A program made the translations under genes and the position numbers. From Streptomyces sp. NBC_00358 (GTDB lineage Bacteria > Actinomycetota > Actinomycetes > Streptomycetales > Streptomycetaceae), in assembly GCF_036099295.1 (NCBI RefSeq), contig NZ_CP107976.1:8742001-8806000 (forward strand): a DNA stretch of 64,000 bases, given 5' to 3'. Positions 34,161 through 43,311 of the stretch are shown here, piece by piece. Positions within the stretch are counted from its first letter, which is position 1. Each line of letters starts with the position of its first letter. The notes beneath the pieces are model-generated. The model did no database searches, was not told where the DNA came from, and worked only from the letters and a program-made list of their open reading frames with translations.

Positions 34161-35288
34161 ATGTCCGACATCCCCCTCGGCGTCCTCGACCTGGTCCCGA
34201 TCTCGTCCGGCTCCACGGCCACGCAGGCGCTGCACAACTCCATCGACCTGGCCCGCAGGGCCGAGGAACTCGGTTACGCCCGCTACTGGTTCGCCGAACA
34301 CCACCTCAATCCGGGCGTCGCCGGCACCTCGCCCGCGGTCGTCCTCGCCCTGACGGCGTCCGCGACCTCGACGATCCGGCTCGGTTCCGGCGCCGTACAA
34401 CTGGGCCACCGAACCGCCCTGTCCACGGTCGAGGAGTTCGGCCTGATCGACGCTCTGCATCCCGGCCGCCTCGACCTCGGCCTCGGCCGTTCCGGCGGCC
34501 GGCCTCCGGGCGGCCCCGTCACGCCACTGCCGACCGCGACGCCCGTCGTCGACGGTCGCACGCCGGGCGGCCTGCGCATTCCGGCCCGTTTCTCGTTCGA
34601 GCATCTGCTCGGCTCACCGCGAGTCGCCCTTCAGCGCACCCTCCTTCAGCAGCCGAACGCCCAGTCGCAGGACTACGGCGAGCAGATCGACGACGTCCTC
34701 GCGCTGCTCGGCGGCACCTACCGGTCGGCGGACGGGGTCGAGGCGCACGCGGTGCCCGGCGAGGGCGCGGACGTGGAGGTCTGGATCCTGGGCAGCAGCG
34801 GCGGTCAGAGCGCCGAGGTCGCGGGCCGCAACGGGCTCCGGTTCGCGGCGAACTACCACGTCAGCCCTGCCACCGTGCTGGAGGCGGCGGAGGGCTACCG
34901 GGCCGCGTTCCAGCCGTCCGACGTCCTCGACAAGCCGTACGTCAGCGTGTCCGCGGACGTCGTGGTGGCCGAGGACGACGACACCGCCCGCGAACTCGCC
35001 ACCGGATACGGCCTCTGGGTCCGCAGCATCCGCAACGCCGAGGGAGCCATCCAGTTCCCCACCCCGGACGAGGCGCGTGCCCACGTCTGGACCGACGCGG
35101 ACCGCGCGCTGGTCCAGGACCGCCTCGACACCCAGTTCGTCGGCTCCCCGGGCCGGGTGGCCGACGAACTGGCGCGGCTCCAGGAGGCCACGGGCGCCGA
35201 CGAGTTGCTGATCACCACGATCACCCACGACCACGCCGACCGGGTGCGGTCGTACGAACTGCTCGCCGAGGAGTGGCGGGAGCGGTGA
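34161..35288 (+). CDS. LLM-class flavin-dependent oxidoreductase 4 (MsnO8/YtmO-like)
   Basis: 375 residues. LGVLDLVPISSGSTATQALHNSIDLARRAEELGYARYWFAEHHLNPGVAGTSPAVVLALTASATSTIRLGSGAVQLGH is the start of the MsnO8-like LLM subfamily. VEVWILGSSGGQSAEVAGRNGLRFAANYH and TQFVGSPGRVADELARLQEATGADELLITTITHDHADRVRSYELLAEEW complete the barrel. It is the last gene of the plus-strand operon, 16 bp after LLM 3, and converges on metX. Confidence 0.92.
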   Translation: MSDIPLGVLDLVPISSGSTATQALHNSIDLARRAEELGYARYWFAEHHLNPGVAGTSPAVVLALTASATSTIRLGSGAVQLGHRTALSTVEEFGLIDALHPGRLDLGLGRSGGRPPGGPVTPLPTATPVVDGRTPGGLRIPARFSFEHLLGSPRVALQRTLLQQPNAQSQDYGEQIDDVLALLGGTYRSADGVEAHAVPGEGADVEVWILGSSGGQSAEVAGRNGLRFAANYHVSPATVLEAAEGYRAAFQPSDVLDKPYVSVSADVVVAEDDDTARELATGYGLWVRSIRNAEGAIQFPTPDEARAHVWTDADRALVQDRLDTQFVGSPGRVADELARLQEATGADELLITTITHDHADRVRSYELLAEEWRER

Positions 35289-35370
35289 GCGGCCACGGGA
35301 CGGCCGCCCCGAGGACACCGGTTCGGCGCCACCCGGGACGCCGGACTGCCGGGGCGGCGGCCCGGCGGCC

Positions 35371-36513
35371 CTAACGGAGCAACTCACCGACCAGAGTCGC
35401 GACTTGGTTCGTCTCGATGAGGAAGCCGTCGTGTCCGTAAGGGGACTCGACCACCCGGAGACGGTCCGCGGTGGGGATGCCCGCGGCCAACTCGGCCTGC
35501 TGGGAGAGCGGATAGAGGCGGTCGGAGTCGACACCGGCGACGAGCGTCCGCGCCGTCACCCTGCCCAGGGCCGAGCGCGTGCCGCCCCGGCCGCGGCCGA
35601 CGTCATGACTGTTCATGGCCTGCGACAGCGTCACATAGCTGCCGGCGTCGAAACGCCGCACCAGCTTGGCCGCGTGGTGGTCGAGGTAGGACTCCACCTG
35701 ATGGCGGCCGCCGTCCCACGGGTCCTCCGTGCCCTGGGGAGAGCGGCCGAAGCGGACCGCCAGCTCGGGCTCGCTGCGATACGTGACGTGGGCAAGGCGG
35801 CGGGCCAGCCCCAGTCCCTCGTGCGGTCCGTGACCGGGGGCCGCGTCGTGGTAGTCGCCGCCCCGCCAGTTCGGGTCGCTCCGGATCGCCCGGGTCTGGA
35901 TGGAGGCCCAGGCGATCTGCTCCGCGCTCGCCGCCGCCGCGGTGGCCAGCAGCAGGAGCGCCCGCGTGCGATCCGGATACGACACGGCCCACTCCAGAGC
36001 GCGCATGCCCCCCATGGAACCGCCGATCACCAGGGCCCATCGCCCGATGCCCAGCGCGTCGGCCAGACCGGCCTCCGCCGCGACCTGATCGCGCTGGGTC
36101 AGGAACGGGAAGGCGCTGCCCCAGGGCCGTCCGTCCGGGCGGCCTGAGGACGGGCCGGTGCTGCCCTGGCAGCCGCCGAGCACGTTCGGCGCCACGACGA
36201 ACCATCGGTCCGGGTCCAGGGCGAGGCCGGGCCCGACCAGACCGTCCCACCAGCCGGGCGTCGGGTGACCGGGCCCGGCCGCACCGGCGACATGGCTGTC
36301 ACCGGTGAGCGCGTGCAGCACCAGCACGGCGTTGGAGCCGTCCGGTGACAGCCGCCCCCAGGTCTCGAACGCCAGCCGCGCACCGGGCAGTTCACCGCCC
36401 GCCTCCAGAGGGAGTGCCTTGTCCTGGAGATGCCACTGTCGGCGTCCCCGCGGGTCCCCTTCCCGCCAACCCCCGGAGGCAGGCGGGAAGGGGACCGCCG
36501 ACGGTGTGAGCAC
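35371..36513 (-). CDS. metX: Homoserine O-acetyltransferase
   Basis: 380 residues, alpha/beta hydrolase fold. The nucleophile elbow is VIGGSMGGMRALEWA (Ser), preceded by LVLHALTGDSHVAG and WFVVAPNVLGGCQGSTGPSS. The acid Asp lies in LVAGVDSDRLYPL and the His in SPYGHDGFLIE. It acetylates homoserine with acetyl-CoA for direct sulfhydrylation. GTG 36513 is taken as start; it lies 6 bp after the metY stop and the N-terminal GGWREGDPRGRRQWHL matches other Streptomyces MetX. Cotranscribed with metY under the leader peptide at 38139. Confidence 0.95.
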   Translation of the reverse strand: MLTPSAVPFPPASGGWREGDPRGRRQWHLQDKALPLEAGGELPGARLAFETWGRLSPDGSNAVLVLHALTGDSHVAGAAGPGHPTPGWWDGLVGPGLALDPDRWFVVAPNVLGGCQGSTGPSSGRPDGRPWGSAFPFLTQRDQVAAEAGLADALGIGRWALVIGGSMGGMRALEWAVSYPDRTRALLLLATAAAASAEQIAWASIQTRAIRSDPNWRGGDYHDAAPGHGPHEGLGLARRLAHVTYRSEPELAVRFGRSPQGTEDPWDGGRHQVESYLDHHAAKLVRRFDAGSYVTLSQAMNSHDVGRGRGGTRSALGRVTARTLVAGVDSDRLYPLSQQAELAAGIPTADRLRVVESPYGHDGFLIETNQVATLVGELLR

Positions 36514-36518
36514 CGTGT

Positions 36519-37880
36519 TCAGGACGCGCCCTTCGCCGCGCGGAAACCGGCCTCCAGGTCCGCCTTCAGATCGGCGAGGTTCTCGATGCCCACCGACAGC
36601 CGCACCAGACCGGGCGAGGTACCGGTGGCAGTCAACTGCGCCTCGTCGAGCTGGCTGTGGGTCGTCGACGCCGGGTGGATGATCAGGCTGCGTACGTCCC
36701 CGATGTTGGCGAGATGGCTGAACAGTTCGACCGCGTCCACGAACCGTTTTCCGGCCTCGACGCCGTCCCTCAGCTCGAATGCCAGGACCGCTCCGGCACC
36801 GCGCGGAAGATAGCGCTGCCCCGCCGCGTACCACCGGTTGGACCTGAGGCCCGGGTAGTGGACCGCCGCGACCTCGTCCCGCTGTTCCAGCCACTCGGCC
36901 AGGGCCTGGGCGTTGGCGGAGTGCCGCTCGATGCGCAGACTGAGCGTCTCCACCCCCTGGAGAAGCAGGAAGGCGGAGTGCGGCGACAGGGCGGGGCCGA
37001 GGTCCCGCAGCAACTGCACCCGCAGTTTGACCGCGAAGGCCCCCGGGCCGAGCGCCGGCCAGTACCGGAGGCCGTGGTAACTCGGGTCCGGCTCGGTGAA
37101 GCCGGGGAAACGTTCGGCGTGCGCGCCGAAGTCGAAGCTGCCGCCGTCGACCACGACACCGGCGATGGTGGTGCCGTGACCGCCCAGGAACTTGGTCGCC
37201 GAGTGGACGACGATGTCGGCGCCGTGCTCGATGGGCCGCAGCAGATACGGGGTCGGCACGGTGTTGTCGACGATCAGTGGCACGCCCGAAGCGTGCGCGA
37301 CGTCGGCGACCGCCCTTACGTCGAGCACGTTGCCGCGCGGATTGCCGAGCGTCTCCGCGAACAGGGCCTTGGTGTTCGGCCGGATCGCCGCACGCCAGGA
37401 TTCGACGTCGTCCGGGTCGTCGACGAACGACACCTCGATGCCGAACCGGGGAAGCGTGTGGCGGAAGAGGTTGTACGTGCCGCCGTACAGGGACGTGCTG
37501 GAGACGATGTGGTCCCCGGCGGACGCCAGCGTCAGGATGGCGAGCGTCTCCGCGGCCTGACCGGAGGCGAGCGCCACCGCGGCGACTCCGCCCTCCAGCG
37601 CCGCGATGCGCTGCTCGAACACGTCCTGGGTGGGGTTGTGGATGCGGGTGTAGATGTTGCCCGGCTCGGCCAGCGAGAACAGGTCCGCCGCGTGCTGGGT
37701 GTCGCGGAAGACGAACGAGGTGGTCTGGTAGATCGGTACCGCCCGCGCCCCGGTCGTCGGGTCGGGCACGGCGCCGGCGTGGATCTGCTTGGTCTCGAAC
37801 GACCAGGCCGAGGTGTCGGGGCCGATGGGCTCGTCCTCGGGGGTGTGCCCCGCGGTGACGGAGTCGATGGGCTGGCTCAT
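36519..37880 (-). CDS. metY: O-acetylhomoserine sulfhydrylase
   Basis: 453 residues of the Cys/Met metabolism PLP enzyme family. The PLP lysine is in VVHSATKFLGGHGTTIAG. Other motifs: YTRIHNPTQDVFEQRIAALEGGVAAVALASGQAAETLAIL, SSTSLYGGTYNLFRHTL, and RSLIIHPASTTHSQL at the C-terminus. It makes homocysteine from O-acetylhomoserine and sulfide, so it would use sulfide or thiols freed by the monooxygenase operons. ATG 37880 has GGGAG 5 bases upstream. A 184-nt leader separates it from a leader peptide ORF. Confidence 0.96.
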   Translation of the reverse strand: MSQPIDSVTAGHTPEDEPIGPDTSAWSFETKQIHAGAVPDPTTGARAVPIYQTTSFVFRDTQHAADLFSLAEPGNIYTRIHNPTQDVFEQRIAALEGGVAAVALASGQAAETLAILTLASAGDHIVSSTSLYGGTYNLFRHTLPRFGIEVSFVDDPDDVESWRAAIRPNTKALFAETLGNPRGNVLDVRAVADVAHASGVPLIVDNTVPTPYLLRPIEHGADIVVHSATKFLGGHGTTIAGVVVDGGSFDFGAHAERFPGFTEPDPSYHGLRYWPALGPGAFAVKLRVQLLRDLGPALSPHSAFLLLQGVETLSLRIERHSANAQALAEWLEQRDEVAAVHYPGLRSNRWYAAGQRYLPRGAGAVLAFELRDGVEAGKRFVDAVELFSHLANIGDVRSLIIHPASTTHSQLDEAQLTATGTSPGLVRLSVGIENLADLKADLEAGFRAAKGAS

Positions 37881-38064
37881 GGTTCTCCCTTGTGCGGTGT
37901 GCGGTCTGTGGAGACACACGGGATCCGTGCTGCGCGCTGGTTCCGGGATCGGCGAGCACACCGCGGGGCCGCGAACCGCGCCCGGACGCGGGCAGCGGTC
38001 GGCGCGAAGCGCGGTGGAGAGGAGAAGAAGGAGGAGACAGATGTCCGATGCCGGAGCGCGGGGG

Positions 38065-38139
38065 TCAGCTCACGGTGCGACAACCCGTGGTCGTGACACG
38101 CACGTAGTCGACGTGGCGGCGGGTCACGAGCACGGTCAT
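38065..38139 (-). CDS. Leader peptide upstream of metY-metX
   Basis: 24 codons, ATG 38139 to the stop at 38065. It contains TRRHVDYVRVTTTGCRTVS, with the RRHVDxxRV core and a single Cys near the end. It is 184 nt upstream of metY on the same strand. No good ribosome site precedes it, so it may be leaderless. Regulation of methionine synthesis by Cys supply is inferred. Confidence 0.65.
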   Translation of the reverse strand: MTVLVTRRHVDYVRVTTTGCRTVS

Positions 38140-38319
38140 GGAGCCAGGTAACCACAGATGGTCACGGCGCACCAGCATGAACGCCGCGCCCCGGGGTTGA
38201 CGCACAGCTCGGCCCCCGGACGGCCCCCTTGGGCACAGCGCGATCGCCCGACTCGTCCCGGACCGAGCCCTGTTGGTGACCGGCACACCGTCCTGCGCGG
38301 ACACGCGACGGGCCGTGCT

Positions 38320-38877
38320 TCAGCCGGTGGAGGCGAGGGCGGTCGTACGGCCTCCCAGCGCGGCCGAGAAGTGGTCCGTGACCTGCTCCAGGGCCTGGGC
38401 GGCGGCGGGCGCGATCACCGGGGTCCCGTCCTCGCCCGCGGTGACGTCCTTGTCGAGAGTGAACCAGCCGGGCACGATGTGCGACGCGCCCATGGAACTC
38501 AGCACGGGACGCAACGCGTAGTCGATGGCGAGCACATGCGCGTTGCTGCCGCCCGTGGCCAGCGGCAGTACTGTCTTGCCGGCCAGCGCGTACTGCGGGA
38601 GCAGGTCGAGGAGCGACTTCAGCAGGCCGGAGTAGGCCGCCTTGTACACGGGGGTGCCGATCACGACCCCGTCCGCCCGCTCGAACAGGGCCGTGGCCTC
38701 GACGATCGCCGGATGCCGGAAGTCGGCGCCGAGCAGTGCGTGGGCGGGAAGGGTGCGTACCTCCAGCGGGATCACCTCATGGCCCTGGAGGCGGAGCCGC
38801 TCGTCCAGGTGACGCAGGAGACGGGTGGTGCGGGAGGTGGGGGAGGGGCTTCCGGAGACGGACACGATCGTGGCCAT
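38320..38877 (-). CDS. ssuE: NADPH-dependent FMN reductase, SsuE-like
   Basis: 185 residues, flavodoxin-like fold. IVSVSGSPSPTSRTTRLLRHLDERL is the FMN phosphate loop, followed by GVVIGTPVYKAAYSGLLKSLLDLLPQYALAGKTVLPLATGGS, the diagnostic SsuE segment. It reduces FMN with NAD(P)H and hands FMNH2 to the LLM monooxygenases encoded on both sides. ATG 38877 has GGAAGG 6 bases upstream. It lies 258 bp after the alpha/beta hydrolase on the same strand and may be the last gene of that operon. The gap has frames but no convincing gene. Confidence 0.9.
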   Translation of the reverse strand: MATIVSVSGSPSPTSRTTRLLRHLDERLRLQGHEVIPLEVRTLPAHALLGADFRHPAIVEATALFERADGVVIGTPVYKAAYSGLLKSLLDLLPQYALAGKTVLPLATGGSNAHVLAIDYALRPVLSSMGASHIVPGWFTLDKDVTAGEDGTPVIAPAAAQALEQVTDHFSAALGGRTTALASTG

Positions 38878-39135
38878 GGCGGACCTTCCGGGTCGGGATG
38901 TGGTGTGTCTGACGGGGGTGCGCGGCGAGGTGCCGCGCGAAGTGGGTGCGCGGGGCGCGGTGGTGCCGGCTCGTCGGCCGCTCACCTGGCTGTGGTGGCG
39001 GCACGGGGGCTCTTGGCACACGGGACGCTCGGGGGCGGGTTGCAGACGCGGGCTCGGTGCGCGGGCCGTACGGACGGTGGTTCGCGGTCGGCCGGACGGA
39101 GTCGGCCGTCCGGCCGGGGCTCGTCCGACGGGCCG

Positions 39136-39909
39136 TCACCAGTCGCTCGAACGGACCGTGATCAGCGGGCGCAGTCCGTCGCGCAGCGTTTCGAGGAAGG
39201 TGACGACCTCGGCCGCCACGGATCGGTGCTGGAGGTCGTTGAGGACGTCGTGGTGGGCGCCGCGCACGACCGAAAGGCGAGCCAGAGGAAGTGACTTGGC
39301 CAGCCGGGCGAGCGCCTCGTGGTCGGCGAGCGGATCCGCGTCGCCGGCGAGCAGCAGGGTGGGCAGGGGTGTCTCACCGTCGTGGGCCGCCCCGAGCACG
39401 GAGTCCGGTACGGCGTCGTTCAGCGACCCGCGTCGTACCCGGGGGTCCTCGGTGAGGTTGCCCCGGTGGGCCGGGCAGGAGGTGCGGACGTCGAGCTCCT
39501 CGTCCCAGGTGCCGACGGCGCCGGTCCCGGCGGACGGGCCGGGGAGGCCGGCGAGGACGAGGGCGTCCGGCTGCCCGGCGGCCGGAGACTCCGCCCGGCC
39601 GAGGAGCGCGGCGAGCGCGGCCGCCCCCGCATCGGCCCCGACGAGGACGAGCGGGCGCACCACACCGTCCTCGGACGCGGTGCCCTCGGCCGCCTTCGCG
39701 AGCCGGTCGGCCAGATCGGCCAGGGACACGTCCGGGTCCCCGGCGTCGAGGGCCGGCGCGTCGAGCACCCGGACGCGGTAGGCGTCGGCGGCGAGCCGGG
39801 CGCCGAAGCGCGCGTAGGTCGCCCGGGTCTCGCCCCGGCCGGGGACCACGAGGATCGTGCCGCGGACACGGAGGCCCGAGGGCCCGTGATGGTCGGTGTA
39901 CTGGGTCAT
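39136..39909 (-). CDS. Alpha/beta hydrolase with Asp at the nucleophile position
   Basis: 257 residues. The fold is clear: RGTILVVPGRGETRATYARFGARLAADAYRVRVLDAP, nucleophile elbow LVLVGADAGAAALAALLG, acid region LLLAGDADPLADHEAL and terminal His in VVRGAHHDVLND. The elbow has Asp93 (GADAG; codon GAT at 39633-39631) where esterases have Ser. An Asp nucleophile is typical of haloalkane dehalogenases and epoxide hydrolases; loss of activity is the alternative. ATG 39909 has GGAG 6 bases upstream and overlaps the end of the LLM gene before it. Probably processes a product of the monooxygenases. Confidence 0.85.
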   Translation of the reverse strand: MTQYTDHHGPSGLRVRGTILVVPGRGETRATYARFGARLAADAYRVRVLDAPALDAGDPDVSLADLADRLAKAAEGTASEDGVVRPLVLVGADAGAAALAALLGRAESPAAGQPDALVLAGLPGPSAGTGAVGTWDEELDVRTSCPAHRGNLTEDPRVRRGSLNDAVPDSVLGAAHDGETPLPTLLLAGDADPLADHEALARLAKSLPLARLSVVRGAHHDVLNDLQHRSVAAEVVTFLETLRDGLRPLITVRSSDW

Positions 39910-39910
39910 C

Positions 39911-40945
39911 TCATACTCCTGCGGATGCGGGCTCGGCCGTGTGCGCGGGCTTCCAGCCCAGCGCGGGTGCCACCTCGGTCGCGATGAGTTCGAGGGCACG
40001 GACGGCGGCGTCGTGGTCGGGGACGGCGGGGTTGAACTGGGCGATCAGGTCGGTCGCGACGGGCAGGACCTTCTCCTGCCGCAAGGCTTCGACGATCTCG
40101 TCGGGATGGCCGTAGAACGAGTGGAAGCGGCGCAGCGCCTCCTCCGGGCCGAGGCCCTTGGGGAACGCGCCGCTCTCCGCCATGCGCAGCGCCGCCCGGT
40201 GCACGTCGTCGCCGATCGCGCGCAGCGCCGTGCGCCTGTCCTTGGCCGGGAAGATGAAGCGGGACAGGCCGATGCGCGGGCGGTGCGGCTGGTCCCAGGC
40301 GGCGAGGAAGGCGTCGGCCCAGGGGCGCTGCACCTCGTCGGTGGGGGCGTCGAATCCGTAGGCGGCCCGGTTGAGCAGCAGGTTCGAGCCGCGGCTCGCG
40401 GCGTACTCGGCTCCCCGCGCGCTGAACACGCCCTGCCAGACGCGGCGGCCGAAGTCGCCGGGGCGGGGCTGGATACGGAAGTCGGGTGTGCCCACGTCGT
40501 CATGGGCCAGGGCACGGCGCAGGACGTCGAGGTTCTCGCTGGTCAACTCACGCTTGCGGTCGGCGTCCTTGCCGAACGCGGCGTACTCCACGCCGCTCGA
40601 TCCGCTGCCCACGCCGATCTCGACGCGGCCGCCGCTGAGGGTGTCGACGGTGGCGATGTCCTCGGCGAGGCGGACCGGGTCCTCCAGGGGGAGGACCGTG
40701 ACGGCGGTGCCCAGCCGGATCCGGGTGGTCCGCGCCGCCGCGTGGGCGAGGAAGGTCCAGGGCGAGGACAGCCCGCCGCCCCCGAGGGACACGTGGTGCT
40801 GGGCGACCCAGCCGACGTCGAAGCCGAGCTCGTCGGCCACGGCGAACAGTTCCTGTGCGTTGCGGTAGGTGCGGGCGATGTCCTGGTCGCGTCCCTGGAC
40901 ATGGGTGAGGAAGCCGAGCCGGAAGCGTGGTCGCTCGCTGGTCAT
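39911..40945 (-). CDS. LLM-class flavin-dependent oxidoreductase 5
   Basis: 344 residues. FRLGFLTHVQGRDQDIARTYRNAQELFAVADELGFDVGWVAQHHVSLGGGGLSSPWTFLAHAAARTTRIRLGTAVTVLPLEDPVRLAEDIATVDTLSGGRVEIGVGSG is a complete LLM N-terminal half, of the kind clustered with nickel/peptide ABC transporters. It ends with GHPDEIVEALRQEKVLPVATDLIAQFNP. Follows LLM 6 by 117 bp and is adjacent to the Asp-type hydrolase. FMNH2 dependent; substrate unknown. Confidence 0.9.
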   Translation of the reverse strand: MTSERPRFRLGFLTHVQGRDQDIARTYRNAQELFAVADELGFDVGWVAQHHVSLGGGGLSSPWTFLAHAAARTTRIRLGTAVTVLPLEDPVRLAEDIATVDTLSGGRVEIGVGSGSSGVEYAAFGKDADRKRELTSENLDVLRRALAHDDVGTPDFRIQPRPGDFGRRVWQGVFSARGAEYAASRGSNLLLNRAAYGFDAPTDEVQRPWADAFLAAWDQPHRPRIGLSRFIFPAKDRRTALRAIGDDVHRAALRMAESGAFPKGLGPEEALRRFHSFYGHPDEIVEALRQEKVLPVATDLIAQFNPAVPDHDAAVRALELIATEVAPALGWKPAHTAEPASAGV

Positions 40946-41062
40946 GGGGTGCCGGCCTTTCGGTATCGGGCCGCCGCGCCGGCCGGTCCGGGGAGTGAGC
41001 CGGCCGGTGCGCGGAGCCGCGGGGCGAGGATGTGCCCGACCGGGTCGGCCGGGACGAGGACC

Positions 41063-42403
41063 TCAGTCGTCGACGAGCTGGGGCTCGCGGGCGTTGCGGT
41101 TGGCCGGGACGGGCAGGCCGAGGTTGCCGCGCAGGGTGTCGGCCGCGTACTCGGTGCGGAACAGGCCGCGCTTCTGGAGGATCGGGACGACACCGTCGAC
41201 GAAGAAGTTCAGTTCGTCCTCGGTACGGAAGGCCAGGTTGATGCCGTCGAAGGTGCCGGCGTCGAACCACTTCTCGATGGTGTCGGCCACGGTCCCCGGC
41301 GCTCCGACGAAGGGCGAGTTGCGGAACTGGTTTACGGAATCGGCGACTTGACGGAGCGTCAGTCCCTCCGTGCGGGCCCGTTCGATCAGGGCCGCGGCGC
41401 CGGTGCGCCCGCCCTTCTCGGCGAGGTGCGCCACGTCGGGGAACGGCGCGTCCAGGTCGTGGACGCTGAAGTCGTAGGCGCCGAAGGAGCGGCCGAGCAG
41501 GGCGAGGTTGCGGTCGAAGTCGTTGTCCTCCTCGAAGATCTCCCGCTCGCGGCGCCGGGCCGCCTCGTCGGTGGCGGCGACGACCGGACCGCCGTGGATG
41601 AAGATCTTGATGTGCTCGGGGTCGCGGCCGTAGGAGGCGGTGCGCTTCTTGATGTCCGTGTAGTACTCCTGCGCCTGTTGCAGGGTCCCGCCCGGCGCGT
41701 AGATGCCCTCGGCGACCTGGGCGGCCAGGTCGCGGCCCTCCTCGGACACCCCGGCCTGGAAGATCACGGGCTGGCCCTGCGGGGAGCGGGAGAGGTTCAG
41801 CGGTCCCGCCACCTTGAAGTGCTCGCCGTCGTGGTCGAGCGCGTGCAGCCTGGCCGGGTCGAGGAAGACGCCCCGGTCCACGTCGGCCGGGAAGGCGTCG
41901 TCCTCGTAGGAGTCCCACAGGCCCCGGGCGACCTGGACGAACTCCAGGGCGCGGCCGTACCGGGCGGTGTAGTCGAGGTGCTCGTCGAGGCCGAAGTTCC
42001 GGGAGGTGCCGGTGTCGAAGCTGGTGACGACGTTCCAGCCGGCCCGCCCGCCGCTGATGTGGTCCAGGGAGGCGAACCGGCGGGCCAGGTTGAACGGCGA
42101 GTTGTACGTCGAACTCGCCGTGCCGACCAGGCCGATGTGCTTGGTGTGGGTGGCGACCGCGGACAACAGGGTCAGCGGTTCGAGGCGGTTGAGGTAGTGC
42201 GCCGGGTAGGTGGCGTTGATGAACTGGCTGTCGACGATGAACAGCGCGTCGAAGAGGGCGTGTTCGGCCGCCTTCGCCAGCCGGATGTAGTAGTCGATGT
42301 CGATGCTCGCGTTCTTGGCCACACGCGGGTCCTTCCACAGACCGTGCTGGCCGGGACCGCCGACGCCGTAGGGGTGCAGGGCGAGATGGATCGTGCGGGA
42401 CAT
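41063..42403 (-). CDS. LLM-class flavin-dependent monooxygenase 6 (NtaA/SnaA/DszA-like)
   Basis: 446 residues. IHLALHPYGVGGPGQHGLWKDPRV, FDALFIVDSQFINATYPAHYLNRLEPLTLLSAVATHTKHIGLVGTASSTYNSPFNLARRFASLDHISGGRAGWNVVTS and SPQGQPVIFQAGVSEEGRDLAAQVAEGIY place it in the NtaA branch. It ends KRGLFRTEYAADTLRGNLGLP. It directly follows the ABC ATPase gene (26 bp), so import and oxidation are coexpressed. Paralogous to LLM 2 but clearly divergent. Confidence 0.93.
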   Translation of the reverse strand: MSRTIHLALHPYGVGGPGQHGLWKDPRVAKNASIDIDYYIRLAKAAEHALFDALFIVDSQFINATYPAHYLNRLEPLTLLSAVATHTKHIGLVGTASSTYNSPFNLARRFASLDHISGGRAGWNVVTSFDTGTSRNFGLDEHLDYTARYGRALEFVQVARGLWDSYEDDAFPADVDRGVFLDPARLHALDHDGEHFKVAGPLNLSRSPQGQPVIFQAGVSEEGRDLAAQVAEGIYAPGGTLQQAQEYYTDIKKRTASYGRDPEHIKIFIHGGPVVAATDEAARRREREIFEEDNDFDRNLALLGRSFGAYDFSVHDLDAPFPDVAHLAEKGGRTGAAALIERARTEGLTLRQVADSVNQFRNSPFVGAPGTVADTIEKWFDAGTFDGINLAFRTEDELNFFVDGVVPILQKRGLFRTEYAADTLRGNLGLPVPANRNAREPQLVDD

Positions 42404-42429
42404 GGCTTTTCTTCCTTCTCTCGGATGGA

Positions 42430-43311
42430 TCAGACGTTCAGGAGGGCGCGCAGTGCGGCGCGTTCGGCCCGGTCGGCCGGGGCGGAGCGCAGCGTGGGCG
42501 CGGAGCGGACGAGCAGGCGCGTGTAGGGGTGCCGGGGCCGGGTGATGACCTCGCGGGCGGCGCCGGCCTCGACCAGCTCGCCCTGGTACAGCACGGCGAT
42601 GCGGTCGGCGATCCCGGCGACGGAACCGAGGTCGTGGGAGATGAAGACGAGGGCCACACCGTCGTCGCGCAGTTCCTTGAGGATCTGCAGGATCTGGACG
42701 CGGTTGGCGGAGTCCAGGGCGCTGACCGGTTCGTCGAGGATGACCAGCCGGGGTTCGGTGACCAACGCCCTTGCCACCGCGACGCGTTGGCGCTGCCCTC
42801 CGGAGAGCTCACCGGGCAGCCGGTCGAGCAGGTCCTCGGAGAGGTGGACGCGGGCGAGGAACGCGCGGACCCGGCGTGCCGCCTCCTCGCGGGAGTCTCC
42901 CCGCACGAGCAGCGGTTCGGCCAGGGAGGCCTCCACGGTGAGGTCGGGGTCGAGGCTGCGCAGGGGGTCCTGGAAGACGTACTGGATCACCCCGCGGCGC
43001 CGCAGAGCGCGCCACTGGCGAGCGCCGTACCCGCTGACCTCCTCGCCGTCCACGACGACGGACCCCGCCGAGGGGCGCACCAGGCCGAGCGCGGCCCGCG
43101 CCAGGGTCGACTTGCCCGACCCCGTCTCGCCGATGATGCCGACGGTTTCGCCCGGGGTGACGCTGAGCGAGACGCCGCGCAGCGCGTGCCGGCGTCGCCT
43201 GCGCGGTCCGTAGCGCACTTCGAGGTCGGTGACCTCCAGGACGGGTGCGGCGGCCTTTCCGGGAAGGGCGGCCCCCGGGGCGGGAGCGGTGGTCACGGCG
43301 TCCGTGCTCAT
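42430..43311 (-). CDS. Peptide/nickel-type ABC transporter ATPase 2
   Basis: 293 residues. Walker A GETGSGKST, Q-loop YVFQDPLRSLDPDLTV, signature LSGGQRQRVAVARALV, Walker B LVILDEPVSALD, H-loop SHDLGSV, and the Opp/Dpp C-terminal region REVITRPRHPYTRLLV. It acts with ATPase 1 as a heterodimer. ATG 43311 overlaps the ATPase 1 stop (ATGA). A Pro/Ala linker and an Arg run (GPRRRRRHALRG) precede the core. Confidence 0.95.
   Translation of the reverse strand: MSTDAVTTAPAPGAALPGKAAAPVLEVTDLEVRYGPRRRRRHALRGVSLSVTPGETVGIIGETGSGKSTLARAALGLVRPSAGSVVVDGEEVSGYGARQWRALRRRGVIQYVFQDPLRSLDPDLTVEASLAEPLLVRGDSREEAARRVRAFLARVHLSEDLLDRLPGELSGGQRQRVAVARALVTEPRLVILDEPVSALDSANRVQILQILKELRDDGVALVFISHDLGSVAGIADRIAVLYQGELVEAGAAREVITRPRHPYTRLLVRSAPTLRSAPADRAERAALRALLNV

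Noticed and set aside
35303..35358. GCCGCCCCG / CGGGGCGGC repeat between the LLM 4 and metX ends as a terminator
   Set aside because: The loop would be about 38 bases, too long to call with confidence, though a terminator is expected there.
38320..39021. Longer SsuE starting about 48 codons upstream, with a CQEPPC-containing N-terminus
   Set aside because: The extension is Pro/Arg/Thr-rich, the GGAAGG site favours ATG 38877, and the FMN loop begins right after that Met as in the family.
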